Shown: in pieces, positions 55,293 through 64,000 of the stretch
Layout: each line of letters begins with the position of its first letter
How positions within the stretch are numbered: the stretch's first letter is position 1
DNA from: Moniliella sp. 'wahieum'
Lineage: Eukaryota; Basidiomycota; Moniliellomycetes; Moniliellales; Moniliellaceae
Assembly: GCA_003971905.1 (NCBI GenBank)
Contig: RSEE01000087.1
Span: 229,328 to 293,327, forward strand
Length of the DNA: 64,000 nucleotides
Direction of reading: 5' to 3'
Position numbers and translations under genes: made by a program
The notes under the pieces: generated by a model
The model's input: only the letters and a program-made list of their open reading frames with translations
Database searches by the model: none
Told to the model about the DNA's origin: nothing

Positions 55293-56237
55293 TCATTGCA
55301 TGCTCGCCAGTTTATTGAGTACCGGCAAGGCCTCCGTCCATGTGGGCGTATGAACAAAAACTTTGGCCCTCTCAGGCAGAGGCTGGGACCAAAACTGCCA
55401 CTTGGTACACTGGGATAGCGGGCATCCAGCCGTTTCCCATTGGATAGGCGTATAGACCGAGCCAGGAAAGAGCGTGGTCAATGCAGTTTTTAGCTTGGCA
55501 GCTGGGCCCAGCAGCAGGCCCACCTGCACCCTTAACAGAGCCTCGATGTCAGTCAAGCTGTCACCCGCATATACCGAGATGGCATTGGCGGGCAGAAGGG
55601 CATCCAGAGCGCGCCGCTTGTCTCTCGCCACCCGGATGCCGCTTCGGCCTTGGGGCTCGTCGCGCGCCTTGGTCAGACGGCCCGTTCCTTCCCACACCCC
55701 ATCAACACATTGCATCTCCACCTCATTCGCAGTGATACTCTCCGGCTTAATAGATCCCCCCGAGGGGCTTGCTAGCGCCAGGGCCATTAGCCGTGCACTC
55801 CATCCCACCGAGACGAGATGAAGGGGGACATGATTTTGCTGCAGCCAGGCTGCGACTTGTTGCCAACCGGGACGGAAAGTCACTTCCTGCGCTCGTTCGT
55901 CCAGTTCGTCGCGCTTCATGTGAAGAAACAGGCCGGAGGCTTCTACCCGCGCTTGGCTCCGCAGTTCTACCTCGTCCAGCGCGGCCAAGTGGGCAAGGAG
56001 CGGGTCCAGTCCATCGGTGAGGGCGGGAGCCGGAGGGATCAGCCACATACGCCGCAGAAAGCTGTTGAAACAGCGCGGCCTTGGTCGGGGGCGCAATGAG
56101 GGCGAGCGTATCGGCCGACGTGATGGTCTCATCCCAGTCGCTGACAGGACGAGCATGAGGTGGGAGCCTAGTGGAGAGACGATCGAGATGCCGGGGTGGT
56201 AGAGACAGGTAGAACGGATGGCACGAGGGACCGTCAT
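55293..56237 (-). CDS. HAD-superfamily phosphatase, TH2/thiamin-phosphate-phosphatase-like
   Basis: A haloacid-dehalogenase phosphohydrolase. Motif I is SDWDETIT (about 56118-56142), with the nucleophile Asp and the DxD/T pattern. Then come TLALIAPPTKAALFQQLSAA, motif II in HLVSVGWSARLMALAL, a Lys in ARDKRRALDAL (motif III) and motif IV YAGDSLTDIEALL, followed by GLLLGPAAKLKTALTTLFP. The overall order, including SITANEVEMQ and GTGRL, resembles the HAD part of plant TH2 and fungal relatives that dephosphorylate thiamin monophosphate; this substrate is a suggestion only. Frame changes occur near 56143 and 56030. Starts at 56237 (MTVPRAIRST) and 56156 (MLVLS) are both possible; the second starts directly before motif I and is attractive. 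Confidence 0.78.
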   Translation of the reverse strand: MTVPRAIRSTCLYHPGISIVSPLGSHLMLVLSATGMRPSRRPIRSPSLRPRPRPRCFNSFLRRMWLIPPAPALTDGLDPLLAHLAALDEVELRSQARVEASGLFLHMKRDELDERAQEVTFRPGWQQVAAWLQQNHVPLHLVSVGWSARLMALALASPSGGSIKPESITANEVEMQCVDGVWEGTGRLTKARDEPQGRSGIRVARDKRRALDALLPANAISVYAGDSLTDIEALLRVQVGLLLGPAAKLKTALTTLFPGSVYTPIQWETAGCPLSQCTKWQFWSQPLPERAKVFVHTPTWTEALPVLNKLASMQ

Positions 56238-57186
56238 GTCGTCATACCCTCCTCTGATTTCAAATTGCAATACCTAGCCGAAATTGTGATGGACACGTGA
56301 TTCGGCCCATTGGTATCCAACGCATGCATCATCACCATCACTCTCTCGCGAGCGCCACAGGCGCTTGGCCCTACTACATGGCCCCTAAACAGTCGGAGCG
56401 AAACGAGGGAGATCAAGGTCCAAATTAATCAAACAAGAGACGAGATGACATCAATGGCAAGAATGCTCAACGTTCAACCAACGTTCATGCTCATAGCCGG
56501 AAACAGGAGGAGGCGTCGGACAGGGAACAAGCGCAAAAGGGAGAGGGAAGAGAGTGAGATGCAAGGATGGCACTCTTGTGAGAATTGGAAACTGGAGCGA
56601 TAAGCGCCTAAGCCGACCCGCTCATCCGGGGTTTCCCGCCATCCGTTGATTTACTATCGCTCCCCATCAAGACAGTACTGTGGCGCCTAAGAGAAATTTA
56701 TAATCATCAGGGCCTCTTCTCTTCGAATGCATAGAGTTGTTGTCTCAGAGTTATGGGATCAGGCCTGAGCCTCAGGTTTTATCTACGCAGCCGCACGACA
56801 GCCGCCATTCAACCTAGTCACGTTGGACACTGATCGCTAGCTGCCCCACACGCAAGGCACGCGGTCAGTGCCTGGTCGGGTCTGGTGGTGCGGTGCTGCG
56901 TTGCGACCGCAGTGAGCGCCTAGGCGGCGCTCGAAGGGCGCAGCGAGGGGCGCAGAGCAATTAATTAGCCCCACGCGACGGCGTTATAAGAAGGCAGTGC
57001 TTCATCCAGCTGCGCCAACCGGGCGAATCTATCGCAGCGGCTGACATCATATATCATCGACTAGTAACCAGTCGCTCCCCCTCCCTCCTTCATCACCACA
57101 ATCCCCTGCCACCACCACTACCACCACCACCACCACTGCCACCCCATCTCGCCACACCCTTATCCTCACCGCGCACCACATATAGA
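56238..57186. promoter_or_regulatory. Divergent promoter region, HAD gene / RhoGEF gene
   Basis: No gene is supported over about 950 bp. A TTATAAG element at 56983-56990 lies about 195 bp before the RhoGEF start, and a CACCAC-rich tract (57110-57145) and CACATATAG precede the ATG at 57187. Confidence 0.45.
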
Positions 57187-60100
57187 ATGGACAACTTCAC
57201 TGTGCCTTCCCATCTGCGCACGCGGAATGCGGGCTCTTCCTTCTCGTATCTCAGATCTTCACGGCCACCGCAACTCCACCGGCTTCACGCTCAGACGTCA
57301 CTGCCAGATCTGGAGCATTCCCCTTTCCCCTTCCGGGCTCTTCCCCCCGTCAATCCAGGCCTTCTTTCCTCCTTGGCACAGCACCTTTTTTATACCTCTA
57401 GTTTGAGGTCAGGAAAGTTCACCCCCAAGCAGCTCGGCGACACTCTACTTTGAACTCATCCTTCCTCGCATCCGCTGCTTTTACGCCGTTGCACCTGCCC
57501 AGAATCGCTCCGGGTTCGGCCACCGCTCGATCGATCCCTGGAACGAAACAGCCATCCAAGAAACAGGCCGCCAAATGACCATTGCTATTGCGTCTGCTCT
57601 ACAACAGCAACGGCTGATCGTGTCAGTGTTCACCGACAAGCGGCACGTGGCAGACCGTCTACAGGCAGCCCAGTTCGATCGTGTGCCAAATGGCGACGCA
57701 CAGGCACACGAAGACGCCAATGACCTTTGGTTTATGCCCTCCTTCATCCTCATCGGCACCACTTTGAACCCTGAGTTTATCCCGCACGGCGTATTCCCCA
57801 AATTGACTCATTGTTACGCCTACAGCTGTCCTACCTCCAGACCTGGAAATCAGGGATGTTATGCGCCCACCTGCCCCTCCTGCTTGCCGGCTGGAGGAGC
57901 GGCGCCCTGGTCCCAGCCAATCCCGACGGTAAGGTCTTCATCCCACATCCCATCCATTTCCGCTCTTTTCCAACAGACTTCCCCCCTGCTGCTGCTGACC
58001 CACGTCCACTGCTCCCCTGCATATAGCCACGCCGCACTCCTATGTGCCTGTTTGCGCTACTGTCCATTCCATGCCGTCAACACGTCTCTCTCCGCCAGTA
58101 CCTCCGCCCGAGCAGTTGAGACGACAGTACCCCCTCGGGAACAACTGCAGCTCCAGGAGCAAGAGAGCCAACACCTGATTCCTTCCACCCTTACACACCC
58201 CGATACGGCGGCCTTGTTCGTCAGTGATGCTCCACCGGCAAACGAGCGGCTGGACGCAGCCTTGGAGGCCCTCTTGCACTACGAGATTCCAGGCAACCAC
58301 ATACCGGCATGGGCGGAATTGGTCTTAAATACCCAGTCTGCGCTGTCCACGCTGCCCACGGATCCAACAGAGGTTCAAAGGCAAAATCATTTGTTCGAGT
58401 TCTGCACTTATCATACCTCGCTCGTGGCGGAGTTCCGACTGCTCACCGTAATTCTTCCTGCGGTGGAGCAAGGGCTCCGTCTTCAATCACCCAGCAGCCC
58501 TCCGGTTATATCTGTGCAAAGAAGCTCGGCTTCCATCAACTCACCACCAGCCAATCACCGCTACGAACGCAGTGGTGTAGAGACCTCATGGCCTCGGTAA
58601 ACGACCTATTGAAGGTCGCTGAATTTTTTTTGGCCAAACTGCGACAACGCGTGCTTGCATCGGGGCCGCTTGGCTACATGTCGCGGCTAGGCGATCTGGT
58701 GCTGGAGTATGTGGAAGATGAGTTGCTGGAGAGGGCGGCGCTGCGCTACATGGAAGGGTTCTCGATGACAAAGGTGATGCTGGACCTTGAAAGTGCGCGC
58801 AACCCCCGTTTGAACAGCTCACAACAGATATATGCCACAAAGATGTGTCAAAAAAAGTCCAGCGGGATCTCAAAGGTCTGATCGATAAAGGCCGCACTTT
58901 CTTGGGCCGGTACAGCCTCTTGCTCGGTCCGTTAATCAGTAATGATTCCCGCTACTTGTCGGGAGAGGAAGCTCAGAGGGAGGCAGTGCAATTGGACCGC
59001 GCTCGACAGATCATCGACCAACTGGCGGGCCGGATTAACAAAGAATTGCTGCCCCTGACAACTGCCAGGGCCGACGCGTTCCTTTTGCACCATACTCTCC
59101 TGTGGAAGGGCACCCCGTCCCTCGGCGACACAATGACTATGCAAAGTGTCGGATTATACCAACGGGATGCAAGGGTGGTGGCCGACTACCCCGTCAAATC
59201 TTTCACCGATGGTGCGAGGAAGCTGCGTTTGGTCGTGACTCACTCGTACATGCTCATACTCGAGGTATTCAGGTTTCTCGCAAAACGTTTTTCAATGAGT
59301 CAGGCTTGCCGGGCGAGGCGAACCGTGAATTTTACCAAACATCCTTTCCACTCGATGATCCTGACCTTGAAAACTACGGCACAACCAAGGGATCCCGACT
59401 ATACAAACGCGTACGTCTACTTCGTCCTCCCTCTGCACATTTGTCGTCGGAATGACTGCAAAAAGAGACTGACGCACTGCGCAAAGCCCATCCCTCTCGA
59501 GGTGGTCGGGATGGGTTTATTCATTAACCCGCCGAGACGCACGAGGGGAAGAAATGGTATCCCTTTTCCGTGGGCCATGCCGCACATCCTCTGTTAACGC
59601 TGTACATTTATCACGATCAACATCGGAAAGATTTGTATACTAAGCTGAGATACCACCCAATGAACCGCGGGCATGACACCTTCAGCGCCAGGGGTGGGCC
59701 AATGTGTCTCAACCTCCTGTCCAAGGAACCGTTTATTGCTGCCTGTGCAGGCCAGGACGAAGCTCCAGCCCTGACCTCAACTAGCGGTATGCACTTGTCT
59801 GGCGATTTGGTCAAGGCCATTGTGTTTCGCACCCACGACGATCGCGAGTTCTTGGCGGTGGCTGCACGCTTGGGGGTGGGTTGGGGAACGTGCGAACGGG
59901 AAGATGAGTCAAGTTCTCCATGTGGCAACTGTGGAAGACATCGCCTTGTTTACTTCGCGAGTAGGGGCACTTATCAAGGTACACTTTTGCTCCAGTCGGA
60001 CGGCAACCTGCACGCCCATGCCATTGCCTCCCTTATACCCTCAAGCGTGTCCCCATTCGAAGAGAGGGTTGAGGCGCTGCAGTTGAACTCGAGAAAGAAA

Positions 60101-60940
60101 GAGGTGGCGCAGATGACTGTTGGCACGGTGGATCATACGCCAACCCTGGTTTGGCAGCAAAAGGGAATATTACAAGCAAAATGGAAAATTGAGCTTCCGT
60201 CAAGTGCGACTCGCATTCGTGAAGGGGCCCGCAGATGGAGGAGATAAATGGGTTCGTACGCACCGACAGCCGGTCGGCACAGCCAAATCATAAGATTCCT
60301 GTTGTGACGCGATGTTTTTTGCAGAGGAAAATCCTTCGTGACGGCCAAAGCACCGGCTCTTTCCGCATCTCGTTTGACGACACTGATGGCTTGATCATCG
60401 TCCATGACGCTGGAGTGGATATGATTGATGTGATGGAACAGACCAAGTGGCCCATCGCTTTTCCCAACTTTCGCCTCTCGTCTGACTGGGCTGAAGCCCG
60501 GGCTGGGTTAACCAACATGAAACCATGAACCAGGGAACGCCCGACATGAGGGAAGCGCACAAAGAGTTGGAAAAAAGTAGGTACTCGGGATATTTTCCGT
60601 GCCATCCTACCCCGGTCCAAGCCGGGGGAAAACAAGATCCTCCTCGCTTATCGCGACTATGGCCTTTTCGTCGAATCCACGCCCCATGCCTTTGTCGTTA
60701 TGCCCGACAGCCTGCAAAAACATTCCGGTGGGAATGTAGCCGGTGAGTGTGGTGCAGCAGGGCGAGCACCTGATCGGGATCAGTCCGCGCTTCATTGAGA
60801 TCCGCAGTGTCTATGGAAAGTTGGAGCAGGTCATCAGAGGGCACAACTTCTCCCTCGTCTCAGGGCAAGCGGTGCGGGTGATGCTCGCGGGAGAGCAGAG
60901 AGACGACTTGACCGACCCCCCGCTTCTCCTCCCGTGCTGA
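57187..60940 (+). CDS. DH-PH-CNH Rho1 guanine-nucleotide exchange factor (Rom2 type)
   Basis: Exchange factor for Rho1, upstream of cell-wall integrity signalling and glucan synthase. Start 57187 (MDNFTVPSHLRTRNAG). An N-terminal region (KFTPKQLGDTLL, YFELILPRIRCFYAVAP, MTIAIASALQQQRLIVSVF) may be a divergent DEP-like domain. A 49-nt intron lies at 57928-57976. The DH domain starts RQNHLFEFCTYHTSLVAEFR (about 58380) and continues through MSRLGDLVLEYVEDELLERA, FLGRYSLLLGPLI and RARQIIDQLAGRINKE. The PH domain has RADAFLLHHTLLWKG, KLRLVVTHSYMLIL and AKPIPLEVVGM, then WYPFSVGHAAHPLLTLYIYH-like sequence. The CNH domain (about 59700-60930) shows LVKAIVFRTHDDREFLAV, SQVLHVATVEDIALF, RISFDDTDGLIIVHDAGVDM, KILLAYRDYGLFVEST and ISPRFIEIRSVYGKLEQVI. 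Several further introns or frame changes (about 58510, 58850, 59290, 59560, 59910, 60235, 60570, 60735) are unresolved. Confidence 0.85.
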
Positions 60941-62608
60941 TCAGCGAGCGGCGTCCGTCCGCCAAAAATCCGGGGTACGATGAGCAGAAAGTTTATGAAT
61001 TGGCTCTGGGCTCTTCTTAACGGTATTTCGGATTTGGGTGAGCAATGTGACGCATCGCATCTGTTTTTGGAACCGTCCGTGTATTACAGCCATAAGAGCG
61101 CTGATCCTTTACCTACTACTTCTCACCATCTACTTCCAAGTTTTTCTTACAAGGCCTAGACGTATGTTCAAAGATTCAATAGTCCCCTGGCGCATAACAA
61201 TCGAGGCAGAGGTCACGCCACCGGGCTAGCCCGTATGTGTTAAACGAGGACAAAGGCCTACGGAGAGAGAAGAGAGAGAGAGGAGGTGATGGATCTATTC
61301 CAAGAGAGGAGCCCATTAGGGGCAGAACTAGACATATGTTGTCAGCATCAATTGGTGATTTTCAATTTGAAATCGGCACCCACCTTGTTCCAAAAACCAC
61401 TAGGTGAAAAAAAGCGAGCCCGGTTGGTGAAAATCGTACAAGCTCTGTCTGACCGCGCGGCCGCGCATGCATCGGTGCAATTCAAAATAGTAGGGTTAGC
61501 CAGCGGCGGTTGAATGCAGTGGCCTGGCGTGATCTGGTTGGTTTCTTACCACCACCACCCCACCCCGGTTGGCATTGCCCGCCCCCCAAGGTCTGTTGCC
61601 TCGTTTAACCCCTCGTTCTGAGCTTCCAATCTTCCACTTCACGCTCCCGCGCCTCATCTGCCACCCCCAGGCCTCCGCTGACCCACACACTTCTGTGCCG
61701 TCTGTCCAGCTTCTGTGTCTCTGCAGCCACCTCCCACCGTCCCTGGCCGGCTTTCTCACGTCCACCTGCCTCCCCACCCGCCCCAGCGCCGCGCTCCACC
61801 TCCCACGCACGCCCAGGCCATCCCCGCCTCTGACTCGGCCATCCCCACCGTTGACTCGGCCACCACCGCCATTCATTCGACCATCGCCACCGTCGGGTCG
61901 GTCAGCGAAAGCAGGGAATGGTGCAAGGGATGGTGCATGGCGTTGTGCATGCCTGCTGGCCTCACGATGGCGCCCTGGCCGTCCGTCGTCACTGGCTCGC
62001 CTGCCGCCCCACCGCGTTGAGTTGGCCTTCTGGGTGTTCGGCTTGCCCATCTTGATCCTCGTCTCGGCCCTCTCCACTTTGCCTCGCCCGTGTCCAAGCA
62101 GACCGTGCAGCTCCCCATGCCGCTCCATGCCATTTCATTCCACCTTGCCTCATTCTGACCCGCTCTTTCTCCAGACTCTGCCCCTCACCACGTCGCTCTT
62201 GGCCACGCATTGCCACGGTTGTGTCGCCCACCTCGGCCCTCGTTACGGCCATGCTCCAACGCTTGTGTCGACTCTGTCTTGCCTTCTGCCCACCGTCTCC
62301 AAGCCTGCACTCGTCATCCCCAAGCCTGCTCCTCGTTACCAGCCTTGCTCGCCATCCCCAAGCCTGTGCTCGCCATCTCCACGCCTCTGCTCCCTGTCTT
62401 CAACACCAAGCATGTATAGGAACATAGCAATGCATACCATCATCCAGCCTAGCTCTCCATGCCCTCTAGTACATGCACCACAGAAGCATCCGAGCACCTG
62501 TCATAGATGTTGAAGTGTACAATGACGACGACCGTCGTGGGTCTTTGAGGCCAACCTAACAACGACTGTCCCCCTTTGTCAAGCGCATCATTGGATAGAT
62601 GATCAACA
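60941..62608. other. Subtelomere-like region, no firm gene
   Basis: After the RhoGEF stop there is lower-GC sequence to about 61500, then Pro/Ser/Leu-coding low-complexity DNA. One frame is open for 314 codons (61569-62513, +), built partly of repeats such as RPSPPLTRPSPPLTRP and of CATCCCCAAGCCTG-type units (62310-62370). I do not regard it as a proven gene. Confidence 0.45.
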
Positions 62609-62647
62609 GGTTGGGTTGGGTCGGGTTGGGTAGGGTTAGGGATGGGG
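62609..62647. repeat. Degenerate telomere-like G-rich tract
   Basis: A run of GGGTTGGG, TCGGG, TTGGG and one GTAGGGTTAGGG unit, with the G-rich strand running 5'->3' towards the right end of the window. This is the orientation expected for a right-hand telomere with TTAGGG-type repeats. It sits about 65 bp before the satellite. Confidence 0.6.
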
Positions 62648-62713
62648 GTGTAACTTTTGAACGGGTGGTCCAATCGAGAAACGGAGGGCATATGCTGCAA
62701 AGACGACGATTTC

Positions 62714-64000
62714 CTAGCGAGCTATCGCCTCGGCATAACTCTCTCTCCCTTCGGGTAGCGAGCTATCGCCTCGGCATAACTCTCTCTCCCTTCGGGTAGC
62801 GAGCTATCGCCTCGGCATAACTCTCTCCCTTCGGGTAGCGAGCTATCGCCTCGGCATAACTCTCTCCCCTTCGGGTAGCGAGCTATCGCCTCGGCATAAC
62901 TCTCTCCCCTTCGGGTAGCGAGCTATCGCTCGGCATAACTCTCTCCCCTTCGGTAGCGAGCTATCGCCTCGGCATAACTCTCTCCCCTTCGGGTAGCGAG
63001 CTATCGCCTCGGCATAACTTCTCTCCCCTTCGGGTAGCGAGCTATCGCCTCGCATAACTCTCTCCCCTTCGGGTAGCGAGCTATCGCCTCGGCATAACTC
63101 TCTCCCCTTCGGGTAGCGAGCTATCGCCTCGGCAAACTCTCTCCCCTTCGGTAGCGAGCTATCGCCTCGGCATAACTCTCTCCCCTTCGCCCTTCGGGTA
63201 GCGAGCTATCGCCTCGGCATAACTCTCTCCCCTTCGGGTAGCGAGCTATCGCCTCGGCATAACTCTCTCCCCTTCGGTAGCGAGCTATCGCCTCGGCATA
63301 CTCTCTCCCCTTCGGGTAGCGAGCTATCGCCTCGGCATAACTCTCTCCCCTTCGGGTAGCGAGCTATCGCCTCGGCATAACTCTCTCCCCTTCGGGTAGA
63401 GCTATCGCCTCGGCATAACTCTCTCCCCTTCGGGTAGCGAGCTATCGCCTCGGCATAACTCTCTCTCCCCTTCGGGTAGCGAGCTATCGCCTCGGCATAA
63501 CTCTCTCCCCTTCGGGTAGCGAGCTATCGCCTCGGCATAACTCTCTCCCCTTCGGTAGCAGCTATCGCCTCGCATAACTCCTCTCCCCTTCGGTAGCGAG
63601 CTATCGCCTCGGCATAACTCTCTCCCCTTCGGGTAGCGAGCTATCGCCTCGGCATAACTCTCTCCCCCTTCGGGTAGCGAGCTATCGCCTCGGCATAACT
63701 CTCTCCCCTTCGGGTAGCGAGCTATCCGCCTCGGCATAACTCTCTCTCTCCCCTTCGTGAGCGAGCTATCGCCTCGCATAACTCTCTCCCCTTCGGGTAG
63801 CGAGCTATCGCCTCGGCATAACTCTCTCCCCTTCGGGTAGCGAGCTATCGCCTCGGCATAACTCTCTCCCCTTCGGGTAGCGAGCTATCGCCTCGGCATA
63901 ACTCTCTCCCCTTCGGTAGCGACTATCGCCTCGGCATAACTCTCTCCCCTTCTGGTAGCGAGCTATCGCCTCGGCATAACTCTCCTCCCCTTCGGGTAGC
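62714..64000. repeat. 40-bp tandem satellite, about 32 copies, open at window end
   Basis: The unit begins GGTAGCGAGCTATCGCCTCG and ends GCATAACTCTCTCCCCTTCG, 40 bp. About 32 copies follow without spacers up to the last base of the window. Copies differ mostly by loss of one G in GG or GGG, by one-base changes in the C run, and by occasional CT insertions; the first copies carry a longer CTCTCTCT stretch. One copy (63185) has a duplicated CCCTTCG. Since 40 is not divisible by three, each strand encodes a 40-residue periodic peptide, which I consider fortuitous. It is not a CRISPR array because there are no variable spacers. Confidence 0.95.

Noticed and set aside
61569-62513. 314-codon plus-strand frame near the subtelomere
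   Set aside because: Low-complexity Pro/Ser/Leu composition from short repeats, no domain, no splice or promoter support; kept only as a note in the region entry.
62843-63779. Open frames encoding periodic peptides rich in RGDSSLP and ARYPKGREL
   Set aside because: They arise from a 40-bp repeat read in three successive frames; they follow repeat length and not coding constraint.
62714-64000. Possible CRISPR array
   Set aside because: Units are contiguous 40-bp copies with no unique spacers, no cas genes, and the genome is fungal.

Overview
The window looks like nuclear DNA of a GC-rich fungus, most likely a basidiomycete. The evidence is a fungal Zn2Cys6 regulator with a fungal transcription-factor middle domain, Bem3-, Cdc25- and Rom2-type GTPase regulators, a TVP38 protein, a secreted RlpA-like protein, and many short (about 50-160 nt) spliceosomal introns with GTACGT/GTATGT-type donors. 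The phylum is an inference. No rRNA, tRNA, CRISPR array, intact transposon or bacterial operon is supported.

Layout, left to right: a phospho-receiver protein (1.7-2.9 kb, +); a PX-PH-RhoGAP Bem3-type protein (3.7-8.4 kb, +); a very large ZW10/Dsl1 tethering protein (18.2-8.8 kb, -) whose middle is an array of about 31 Trp-acidic motifs; DPM3 (-); a Zn2Cys6 transcription factor (-); a 77-residue protein with an ATG-only first coding exon (-); a gene-poor block (25-29 kb); aldose 1-epimerase (-); phosphopantothenoylcysteine decarboxylase (-) lying 37 bp from a VPS9-domain Rab5 GEF (-); an unrecognised low-complexity protein (+); PBDC1/Chp1 (+); an F-box-like protein (-); TVP38 (+); an SH3-RasGEF (-); a gene-poor, lower-GC block (46.5-51.8 kb); a DUF1295 membrane enzyme (+); a secreted RlpA-like protein (+); a HAD phosphatase (-); a DH-PH-CNH Rho1 GEF (+); a subtelomere-like end with a degenerate telomere-like tract and about 32 copies of a 40-bp satellite running off the window.

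Five genes act on small GTPases or on membrane tethering that depends on them: the Cdc42/Rho GAP, ZW10/Dsl1 (Golgi-to-ER tethering), the VPS9 Rab5 GEF, the RasGEF and the Rho1 GEF. DPM3 and TVP38 also act in the ER/Golgi. Whether this clustering means anything is unknown.

An important caveat: nearly every recognisable gene changes reading frame inside conserved domains, often with a second change restoring the frame within a few dozen codons, and the satellite copies differ mainly by single-base losses in G and C runs. The simplest reading is an unpolished long-read assembly with indels, not a field of pseudogenes. CDS coordinates are therefore outer limits of a gene, not clean open frames; splice sites are given where the sequence supports them.

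The most interesting item is the giant ZW10/Dsl1 lasso, which looks like a strongly multivalent coatomer-binding array.
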